Source: Alphaproteobacteria bacterium (lineage in GTDB: Bacteria > Pseudomonadota > Alphaproteobacteria > Micropepsales > Micropepsaceae). From it: a stretch of 64,000 nucleotides of DNA. This document shows, piece after piece, positions 33,356-41,216 of this stretch. Within the stretch, counting starts at the first letter, position 1; every line of letters starts with the position of its first letter. The notes beneath the pieces were generated by a model. It was not told the DNA's origin, did not search any database, and was given only the letters and a program-made list of their open reading frames with translations. Where the stretch lies: the NCBI GenBank assembly GCA_018971835.1, contig JAGWZW010000001.1:31488-95487 (forward strand). Direction: 5' to 3'. Both the position numbers and the translations under genes were made by a program.

Positions 33356-34579
33356 TCAGGCCGCTGCTTTCAGCTGCCGCGCGCCCAGCCTGCGGGCAAG
33401 ATGCGCCGCAATGCGCGGCGCGGCAAACTCGGCCCCCACCATGAAGCGCAGCACCGGGCCGAAGGCGTTGGCCGCCGCGGGGCCGGTGAAATAGAGCCCG
33501 GGCACGGACGTCTCGAACTGGTCGCTGAGGACGGCGGTATTGGCTACCTGCGCGATGCGCGCCAGCAAATCCGGCTTGAGATAAGGCAGGCGATGCAACT
33601 CCGGCTTGAAGCCGGTGGCGGAAATGACGTGGTCGCAGGTCAGCGTCTCCTGCTCGCCGCCGGCATCGGCGACGCGCAGGGCCACGCGATCGCCTTCGGT
33701 CTGCGCGAACAGCAATTCGCGGCCGAGCAGGGCGGGAATGCGTCCGTCCACGCGGTCACGCATGAACCAGCCCGGCGCCGGGCCCAGGTGTCGTTCGGTG
33801 GCGCGCAGGCGCAGCTTTTCCGGCAGGCGATGGAACAGCAGCGGCGCGTTCACGCAGAAGAACGAGCGCCAGCCTGGCCCGATGCCGGTCGAAGGACTCT
33901 TGAGCTGGTTGAGCAGCGTGGCGGCAGCGGGATCAGGCGCATCGTGGAAACGGATGTGACTGGCGCGCGCCATGAGGCGCACGTTGGCGCCGCCGTCGGC
34001 CAGTTGCGCGGCCAGGTCGATGGCCGAAGCGCCGGCGCCCAGCACGATCACTTCCTTGCCCTTGAACGGCGCGCCGTCGCGATGGGCGAAGCTGTGCGAG
34101 GCCGCCCAGCCGGGCAGGCTCTTCAGCTGCGAGGCCATGTCGGCGAACCAGGTGATGCCCACGGCATTGACCACCTGACGCGCCTGCAGGCGTTCGCCGT
34201 TTTCCAGCTCCAGAATGAAACCGTTCGGATCCTGTTCCAGTGAGACGACGTTCTGTTCTTCCAGGTTGGCGGCGAAGCGCTTCTGGAACCAGCTCGCGTA
34301 GTCGTTGAACACGCCGAGCGGAACTGGCAGGCCCTGATCGGCATAGGCGATGCCGCGCGCCTGGCAGTAGGCGGCGAGCGTGGCGCCGGCGTTCGGCGCA
34401 TCGAGATTGGAGGCGAAGCCGTCGGACTTGAGCAGCATGTCCTTGGGCATATGTTCGCGCCAGCTCGACATCGGCTTGCCGAAAATACGGAAATCGATGC
34501 CGCGGGCATTCAGGTGGGCAGCGAGCGAAAGCCCGTAGGGCCCTGCACCGATCACGGCAACGTCACAAATCCTGGACAT
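33356..34579 (-). CDS. FAD/NAD(P)-binding oxidoreductase, flavin monooxygenase-like
   Basis: DVAVIGAGPYGLSLAAHLNARGIDFRIFG, KEVIVLGAGASAIDLAAQLADGGANVRLMAR, VISATGFKPEL. Confidence 0.85.
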   Translation of the reverse strand: MSRICDVAVIGAGPYGLSLAAHLNARGIDFRIFGKPMSSWREHMPKDMLLKSDGFASNLDAPNAGATLAAYCQARGIAYADQGLPVPLGVFNDYASWFQKRFAANLEEQNVVSLEQDPNGFILELENGERLQARQVVNAVGITWFADMASQLKSLPGWAASHSFAHRDGAPFKGKEVIVLGAGASAIDLAAQLADGGANVRLMARASHIRFHDAPDPAAATLLNQLKSPSTGIGPGWRSFFCVNAPLLFHRLPEKLRLRATERHLGPAPGWFMRDRVDGRIPALLGRELLFAQTEGDRVALRVADAGGEQETLTCDHVISATGFKPELHRLPYLKPDLLARIAQVANTAVLSDQFETSVPGLYFTGPAAANAFGPVLRFMVGAEFAAPRIAAHLARRLGARQLKAAA

Positions 34580-34776
34580 GGCAACCTCTCCAAAGTTTCG
34601 CGCCACGGCCCGCCGCTGTGTCGTTCTGGCCTGCCGGCCCGGTTCAAATCCCGGTTTGGCACGTCCGCCAGCGCTCTTTGGCCGTTTGTCCGGATTGTTC
34701 CATGAACCGTGCCAGACCCTGACCCGGCATGCCTCGTGCATGTGTGCTGGCGGAATTTACGGATCGCCCCTGCATC

Positions 34777-36015
34777 ATGAGCAGCAAGGTTCTGATCGTC
34801 GCCACCATGCCCTGGCCGTCGGCTGCCCGGCTGGCTGGCGCGTTCGCCGGGATCGGCTGGACGGCCGATGCGCTGGCGCCGGCGGGTGCGTCCGTTCACC
34901 GGAGCCGCTTCGCCCGGACCGTTCGCCGCCATAGCGCCTTTGCGCCCCTGGCGGCGCTGGCACGGGCGATCGCCGAATGCGCGCCCGATCTGGTCGTGCC
35001 GTGCGACGACCGCGCGGTACGCCAGCTCATCGCGCTCCATGACGCATGCACCGACCACGGCGACGATGCCGTGGCGGCGCTGATCGCCCGGTCGCTGGGA
35101 AAGCCGGAGCATTACGGCGCGCTGATGTCGCGCGCCCAACTGATGGCGGCGGCTGCCGCGGCCGGCATCGCCGTTCCGGCGACGCGGAGCATCGCCAGCC
35201 TCGACGATCTCGATACCGCGCTTGCCGCCGTTGGCCTGCCGGCGGTGCTGAAGGCGGACGGCAGCTGGGCCGGCGACGGCGTTGCCGTGGTCCACACGCG
35301 CGAAGAGGCCTATGACGCGTTCCGCCGCATGGCCCGGCCGCTGCCGCCGCTGCGGGCGCTGCTGCGCAGTTTCAAGCGCCGCGACGCGCATCACGTCGTC
35401 GAAGCGCTGGCCGCCCCGGCGCCGGTGCTGTCGGTGCAGCAATTCGTCTCCGGCGCGCTTGCCACCACGAGCTTTGCCGCCTGGCAGGGCGAGGTGGCGG
35501 CGGCGATCCATCTGGATGTGGCGGTGTCCTGCGGCCGCACCGGTCCGGCCTCGGTCGTGCGCTGCGTGGACGATCCGGTGATGGCCGAGGCGGCGCGAAC
35601 GCTGGCGCGGATGGCTGGGCTCAGCGGTTTTCACGGCCTCGACTTCATCCGCGACGGCGCCGGCAAGGTGCATCTGCTGGAGATCAATCCGCGCGCCACC
35701 CAGACGGCTGCGCTGGCGCTGGGCGAGGGCAAGGATCTCGTCGCCGGCCTCGCCGCGCGTGCCGCGGCGGCGGCGGTGCCGGCGCGCCGCGCTATTGGCG
35801 ACGCAGGATACATTGCGCTGTTCCCGCAGGAATGGGCGCGCGATCCGGCGAGCCCGCACCTTGCGAACGCATATCACGATGTGCCGTGGGACGATCCCGC
35901 TGTGTTGCGCCAGTGCCTGGACGGGCCCGGGAACAAAGCGCTGGCCGATTGGCGGGCGAAACAGCGGCGCGCTGCATCGCCTTTACGGCATTCACAGTGC
36001 TTAACAGCCGGTTAA
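34777..36015 (+). CDS. ATP-grasp domain protein (carboxylate-amine ligase-like)
   Basis: LVVPCDDRAVRQLIALHDA, LPAVLKADGSWAGDGVAVVHTREEA, GLDFIRDGAGKVHLLEINPRATQT. Confidence 0.85.
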   Translation: MSSKVLIVATMPWPSAARLAGAFAGIGWTADALAPAGASVHRSRFARTVRRHSAFAPLAALARAIAECAPDLVVPCDDRAVRQLIALHDACTDHGDDAVAALIARSLGKPEHYGALMSRAQLMAAAAAAGIAVPATRSIASLDDLDTALAAVGLPAVLKADGSWAGDGVAVVHTREEAYDAFRRMARPLPPLRALLRSFKRRDAHHVVEALAAPAPVLSVQQFVSGALATTSFAAWQGEVAAAIHLDVAVSCGRTGPASVVRCVDDPVMAEAARTLARMAGLSGFHGLDFIRDGAGKVHLLEINPRATQTAALALGEGKDLVAGLAARAAAAAVPARRAIGDAGYIALFPQEWARDPASPHLANAYHDVPWDDPAVLRQCLDGPGNKALADWRAKQRRAASPLRHSQCLTAG

Positions 36016-36016
36016 C
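36001..36016 (+). promoter_or_regulatory. candidate CtrA box TTAA-N7-TTAAC
   Basis: TTAACAGCCGGTTAAC, 103 bp upstream of the Wzc-like start; overlaps the ATP-grasp stop codon. Confidence 0.55.
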
Positions 36017-36118
36017 TATTGCCGCTCACCATATGCACGGGCGAATCCGTCCGTTGGCGCCGTCGGCGCCGGCGCCGGGGTTAACCAATTCGCAGCTAGC
36101 GCCCGGTTACATCAAGTC

Positions 36119-38269
36119 ATGTTCCTTCGCGGCACCACACCGGCCGGAGCGATTCCGGCAGAGTCCGGGCCGGCGGCAGCCGGAGCGCAGGACGGCGTGC
36201 CCGCGGGCACGTCGTTCGGTGTGCGCGATCTCGTGCGTGTGATGCGCGAGCGGCAGCGGTTGATCGTCGTCGTCGCCCTTTCGGTGCTGGCGTTGACGCT
36301 GCTGGTGCTGGCGGTGCTGCCAACGGTCTATTCGGCGTCCGCGGTGGTGATGCTCGACCAGCGCAAGAACAACGTCGCCGATCTTTCAGCGGTGCTCTCC
36401 GAACTGCCGACCGATACCGCCTCGCTGCAGAACCAGATTCAGATCCTGACCTCGCGCGATCTGGCGGGCACGGTGGTGGACCGGCTGGACCTGATCCACG
36501 ATCCCGAATTCAATCCGGCGGCAAAGGCAGCCCCGCACGCACCTTCGCTCAATCCACTGAGCTGGTTCGGCGGCCACGCTGCACCGGATGCGCCCGGTCA
36601 GCGCGAAGCGGCCATCGATGCGCTGCTGCATCATCTGTCTGTCGATGCCATCGGGCTTTCAACCTCGATGGACGTGCGCGTCACGGCGTCGAGCGCGGAA
36701 AAAGCCGCGCGCGTCGCCAATGCCGTGGCCGATGCCTACGTCGCCGGGCAGGTCAGGATGAAATCCGCAGCCGCAGACAAGGCCACGGCTTGGCTGACCC
36801 GCCGGGTCGCGCAGCTCTCCGATCAGGTGCAGGCCGCCGATGCGGCGGTGGAGAACTACAAGGTCGCGCACAGCCTGAACCTGGCGGCCGACGGCACCTC
36901 GCTCACCGATCAGCAGCTTGCCACCATCAGCACGCAGTTGGTGCAGGCTCAGGCCGATCTCGCCGCCAAGGAAGCGTCCTACAACCGCATCAAGGCGCTG
37001 GTGGCCTCCGGCCACGCCGCCGACGTTTCGCAGGTGGTGGCCTCGCCGCTGATCGTGCAGCTGCGCACGCAGGAAGCCGATCTCACCCGCACGATCGCCG
37101 AATATGCCACGCGCTATGGTCCGCTCCATCCCAAGATGGTCGCGGCCAAGTCGCAGCGCAGCGATCTCGAGAACAAGCTGAACATGGAAGTCGAGCGCAT
37201 CGAAGGTTCGCTCGAAAGCGACGTGGAGGAGGCCAGGGCCCAGATCGCCTCGCTCAACGACAGCTTCCGGCGCACCGAGCGCGAAGCGGCGACGCAGAAT
37301 CTGACGATGGTGAAATTGAAAGCGCTGCAGGCCGATGCCGCCTCCACGCGCAGCATGTACGAATCCTTCGTCACCCGCCTGCGCCAGACGCAGGACCAGG
37401 AAGCCATCCAGATGCCCGATGCGCGCGTGATCTCGCCGGCGCCGGTGCCCGCTGCGCCCAGCGGGCCGCATCGTGTGCTGATCTTCGCGGCGGCGGTGCC
37501 GGTATCGCTGCTGCTGGGCTTGCTGGCGGCATTGCTGGCGGAACGCTACCGGCTTCCGCTTGCGACGGCGGCTACGCAAAAGCGCGAACCCAAAGCGGCA
37601 CCGGTGCGCGTGCCGGTGTTCGCGCGCGTCAAGGACGCCGCTTCGGTCCGCGCGGCCGATGCGGCGATCGACTGGCCGGGCAGCGCCTTCGTGCAGGGCA
37701 TGGCGGACCTGATGCAGACGCTGGTGGCACCGCCGCGCGGCGCGCGCCCGCGAGTGGTGGCGCTGACCGCGCTCAATGCCGAGGAAGGCAAGACCGCCGT
37801 GGCGCTCGGCCTGGCGCGCATCGCCGCCCGCAGCGGCTGGAAGGTGGTGCTGGTGGATGGCGATCTCAGCCGCGCGCCCGTCGCCCACACGCTCGGCTGC
37901 CGGCGCATCGTTTATGGTATCCTCGATGCGATGCGCGGCAGCGCGCCGCTCAGTCATTGCTTCGTCAAGGATCCGCGCTCGGGCGCGCTGCTGCTTTCGA
38001 ACCTGGCGCCGGTCGCCAATGCCGATGCGGTATGGACCTCGCAGGTGGCGCGGCGCCTGTTCGCGCATCTGCGCGACAGTGCCGATCTCGTCCTCGTCGA
38101 TGCCACGCCGTTGACGCAGCCGGGACAGGCGCAGGCGCTGTTGCGCCAGGCCGATGCGGTGCTGCTGGTGGCCGATCCGCGCCGCACGCCGGAAGCCGCG
38201 GTGGACGCCGCCGGCCGCACGCTCGCCGCCATGCAGGCGCCGCCCGCGCGCGTGGTGCTGGTGGAATAG
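36119..38269 (+). CDS. Wzz/GumC-type polysaccharide co-polymerase fused to BY-kinase-like P-loop domain
   Basis: N-terminal Wzz domain (VYSASAVVMLDQRKNNVADLSAVLSELPTDTASLQNQIQILTSRDLA), coiled coil, C-terminal VVALTALNAEEGKTAVALGLARIAARSGWKVVLVDGDLSRAP. Confidence 0.9.
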   Translation: MFLRGTTPAGAIPAESGPAAAGAQDGVPAGTSFGVRDLVRVMRERQRLIVVVALSVLALTLLVLAVLPTVYSASAVVMLDQRKNNVADLSAVLSELPTDTASLQNQIQILTSRDLAGTVVDRLDLIHDPEFNPAAKAAPHAPSLNPLSWFGGHAAPDAPGQREAAIDALLHHLSVDAIGLSTSMDVRVTASSAEKAARVANAVADAYVAGQVRMKSAAADKATAWLTRRVAQLSDQVQAADAAVENYKVAHSLNLAADGTSLTDQQLATISTQLVQAQADLAAKEASYNRIKALVASGHAADVSQVVASPLIVQLRTQEADLTRTIAEYATRYGPLHPKMVAAKSQRSDLENKLNMEVERIEGSLESDVEEARAQIASLNDSFRRTEREAATQNLTMVKLKALQADAASTRSMYESFVTRLRQTQDQEAIQMPDARVISPAPVPAAPSGPHRVLIFAAAVPVSLLLGLLAALLAERYRLPLATAATQKREPKAAPVRVPVFARVKDAASVRAADAAIDWPGSAFVQGMADLMQTLVAPPRGARPRVVALTALNAEEGKTAVALGLARIAARSGWKVVLVDGDLSRAPVAHTLGCRRIVYGILDAMRGSAPLSHCFVKDPRSGALLLSNLAPVANADAVWTSQVARRLFAHLRDSADLVLVDATPLTQPGQAQALLRQADAVLLVADPRRTPEAAVDAAGRTLAAMQAPPARVVLVE

Positions 38270-38270
38270 T

Positions 38271-41087
38271 TTAGCGCAGCGCTTGTTCGAACGCGGTGCG
38301 CAGGGCCTGAAGCCCGGCGTTGACTTCCTTCAGATGCACGCGCAGCGCCCGCCGCCCGCGCTCGTTGAGCACGGCGAAGTCGCCCAGCGCCTGCGCCCGT
38401 TCGACGGCGTCGAAGCTGAGCTTGTGCCCGGGGATTTCCAGCACATCCTGGTGCTCGCAGGTGACGACCAGGAAAACGCCGGTGTCCGGCCCGCCCTTGT
38501 AGGCCTGTCCGGTCGAATGCAGGAAGCGCGGCCCGAAGCCGAGGCAGGTGGCGTTCTTCTTCGCGTTGCGCAGCGCCTCGCGCATGGTCTGGAACGGCGC
38601 ATCGTTGTCGGCGCACTGTTCGATGAAGGCGAGGAAGGCGAAGTAGTCGTGCGCGTTGAGGCGCGCCAGATGCGCTTTCAGATAGGCGGCGATGCTGTTT
38701 CGTGTGCCCAGCGCGCTGCGGTTGGCGGCATCGGCGTAGAGCGCTAGGCCGCCCGCCTCGAAGAACGGTGCCTCCTGCGGCAGTTCGCCGGTCTTCTCGT
38801 AGGTGGCGGTCAGTTCGCGCGTCTCGACCTTGGCGGATTCGACGTCGGGCTGGTCGAACGGATTGATGCCCATCACCGCGCCGGCCACCGCCACCGCGAT
38901 CTCCCACATAAAGAAGATCTGGCCGAGCTGGAAGGAATCCTCGATCACGATGCGGATGACGGGATGGCCGTGATCCTCCAGCGCCTTGATGCCTTCGGTA
39001 TCGCCGACGCCGGCTTGGCGCAGATGCACGAAGACGCGGTCCTCGCCATAGGCTTCCGGTGTCCCCAGCGGCTCGCGGTCCACCGGGATCAGGCCTTTGC
39101 CCTGCTTGCCGGTGGATTCGGCGATGAGCTGTTCGAGCCAGGTGCCCATCGTTTCCAGTGCGTCCGAGGCAACGATGGTGATCTTGTCGCGCCCGCACTC
39201 CGTGGCCAGCGTGCCCAGCGTGAGGCCAAGGCGCACGCCGGGGTTGGCTACCGGCGGCACCAACGGGCCGCAGCTCGTGACCATGCGCTGGGTTTCGCCC
39301 AGAAAGCGGGCGAGGTCGAGGCCGAGCGCCGCGCCCGGCACCAGGCCGAACTTGGAGAGCACCGAATAGCGTCCGCCGATGGCGGGCGCGCCGTGGAAGA
39401 TTTCGGCGAAATGGTTCTCGCGCGCCACCGCCTCCATCGACGAGCCGGGATCGGTGACGGCGACGAAGGCCGCGCCTGCGCGCCTGGCATCGGTCGCCCT
39501 GAGCGCGCGGTTCCAGAAATAGTCCTTGAGCAGGTTGGGCTCGAGCGTCGAGCCCGATTTGGAGCAGACGATGAACAGCGTCGTCGGCACCGTGATCTTG
39601 TCCTCTACCGCCTTGATCTGGTCGGGATCGGTGGAATCGAGGATGTGGAGCTGCGGCCAGCCTTCGCGATGACCGAAGCTGTCGGAGAGCACGGCCGCCC
39701 CCAGGCTCGATCCACCCATCCCGAGCAGCACCACGTCGGTCAGGTGCGCGTGGCCGATAGCATCGCGGAATTTGACGAGCTGGTTCTGATTGGCTTGCTC
39801 CTGCCCGACGATGTCGAGCCAGCCCAGCCAGTTGGCCTCGCCGGAGTCGGTCCACAGTGTGGCGTCGCGCGCCCACAGCCGGCGCCCGCCGCCGGCCTTG
39901 GTCCACTCGGCGATTTTCTTCTTCACCGCGTCCGCAGCCGGGCCGAGGGCCTCGCTGACCTGTGCCACGGCGCTGTCGAGCAGCTTGAGGCGCTTGCACG
40001 CCAGCGCGGCGTAGAGCCGGTCGCTGGCCTCGGCGAATTTGGCCACACCGTCCTCGACCAGATCTTCCGTCACCGCGTCGAGCGAGATGCCGTTGTCGGC
40101 CAGGGCCTTGAGCGTGGCCTTCGCTTCCTCGATGTCGTCCTCGATGGTGGCCGCGACGGTGCCGTGGTCGCGGAAAGCGGCGAGCGTTTCCGGCGGCATG
40201 GTGTTGACGGTGTCGGGGCCGATCAGCGTGTCGACATAGAGCACGTCCGGATAGGCCTTGTTCTTGGTGCTGGTGGAGGCCCAGAGCAGGCGCTGCGGGC
40301 GGGCGCCGCGCGCCGCCAGCTTCTCCCAGCGCGGGCCGGAGAAGATCGTCTTGTAAAGCTGGTAGGCCAGCTTGGCGTTGGCCACCGCCACCTTGCCGCG
40401 CAGCGCCGCGAGAGCATCGGGCTTGGTGGAGACTTCCAGCAGCTGGTCGATCAGCGCATCGACTTTCGTATCGATGCGGCTGACGAAGAAGCTGGCCACG
40501 CTCGCCGCGCGGGACAGATCGGCATCGGCCGGCAGCGCCTCCAGCCCTTCGAGATAGGCGCGCGCCACCTCGCCATAGGTTTCACAGGAGAACAGCAGGG
40601 TGACGTTGATATTGAGGCCGCGGGCCGTCAGCGCGCGGACCGCAGGGATGCCGGCCTTGGTGCCCGGCACCTTGATCATCAGGTTGGGGCGGTCGATCTC
40701 GGCGGCGAGCGACAGCGCCTCTTCGATGGTGCCCTGCGTATCGTCGGCCAGATAGGGCGAGACTTCGAGGCTGATGAAGCCGTCTTGGCCCTTGGTCTGG
40801 TCATGGACCGGCCTCAGGGCGTCGGCCGCACCCTGGATGTCATGCACGGCGAGCCGGCGATAGATGGTGCCCACATCCTCGCCGGCTGCCACGGCGCGGG
40901 CGATGTCCTCGTCGTATTCCTTGCCGCTGGTGATGGCCTTCTCAAAGATCGCGGGGTTGGAGGTCATGCCGGCGATTCCATCGGTCTCGATCAGCCGGGA
41001 GAGTTCGCCGCTCTCGATCATGCCGCGCGCCAGCGTATCCAGCCACACGGACTGGCCGATGCGTTCGAGATCCTTGAGCCTGTTCAT
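38271..41087 (-). CDS. bifunctional transaldolase / glucose-6-phosphate isomerase fusion
   Basis: Transaldolase N-half (GMTSNPAIFEKAITSGKEYD, PNLMIKVPGTKAGIPAVRALTARGLNINVTLLFS) and PGI C-half (LLGMGGSSLGAAVLSDSFG, FIVCSKSGSTLEPNLLKDYFW, NPFDQPDVESAK). Confidence 0.96.
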   Translation of the reverse strand: MNRLKDLERIGQSVWLDTLARGMIESGELSRLIETDGIAGMTSNPAIFEKAITSGKEYDEDIARAVAAGEDVGTIYRRLAVHDIQGAADALRPVHDQTKGQDGFISLEVSPYLADDTQGTIEEALSLAAEIDRPNLMIKVPGTKAGIPAVRALTARGLNINVTLLFSCETYGEVARAYLEGLEALPADADLSRAASVASFFVSRIDTKVDALIDQLLEVSTKPDALAALRGKVAVANAKLAYQLYKTIFSGPRWEKLAARGARPQRLLWASTSTKNKAYPDVLYVDTLIGPDTVNTMPPETLAAFRDHGTVAATIEDDIEEAKATLKALADNGISLDAVTEDLVEDGVAKFAEASDRLYAALACKRLKLLDSAVAQVSEALGPAADAVKKKIAEWTKAGGGRRLWARDATLWTDSGEANWLGWLDIVGQEQANQNQLVKFRDAIGHAHLTDVVLLGMGGSSLGAAVLSDSFGHREGWPQLHILDSTDPDQIKAVEDKITVPTTLFIVCSKSGSTLEPNLLKDYFWNRALRATDARRAGAAFVAVTDPGSSMEAVARENHFAEIFHGAPAIGGRYSVLSKFGLVPGAALGLDLARFLGETQRMVTSCGPLVPPVANPGVRLGLTLGTLATECGRDKITIVASDALETMGTWLEQLIAESTGKQGKGLIPVDREPLGTPEAYGEDRVFVHLRQAGVGDTEGIKALEDHGHPVIRIVIEDSFQLGQIFFMWEIAVAVAGAVMGINPFDQPDVESAKVETRELTATYEKTGELPQEAPFFEAGGLALYADAANRSALGTRNSIAAYLKAHLARLNAHDYFAFLAFIEQCADNDAPFQTMREALRNAKKNATCLGFGPRFLHSTGQAYKGGPDTGVFLVVTCEHQDVLEIPGHKLSFDAVERAQALGDFAVLNERGRRALRVHLKEVNAGLQALRTAFEQALR

Positions 41088-41165
41088 GATCCGGTTCCGT
41101 TCTGACGGGGGCCCAGCCCCCCGTTTTCGGTGGCCGCACCTAGCACAGGCAGGCGCCGGAGTCTC

Positions 41166-41202
41166 CCTTCCTGCCGAAGCGTCGCAGGCTGCGGCAGGAA
41201 GG
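41166..41202. repeat. perfect 11-bp inverted repeat (hairpin) between the beta-barrel gene and tal-pgi
   Basis: CCTTCCTGCCG (41166-41176) - 15 nt - CGGCAGGAAGG (41192-41202); no T-tract, so terminator status uncertain. Confidence 0.6.
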
Positions 41203-41216
41203 CCGTCCGGGGCGGC

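Noticed and set aside
34650-34672. GGTTCAAATCC resembling a tRNA T-arm
   Set aside because: The flanking 5-bp T-stem does not pair (CCCGG against CCCGG) and no acceptor, D or anticodon stems can be placed.
38964-41105. 713-aa plus-strand ORF opposite tal-pgi
   Set aside because: Antisense shadow; the minus frame has full transaldolase and PGI motifs.
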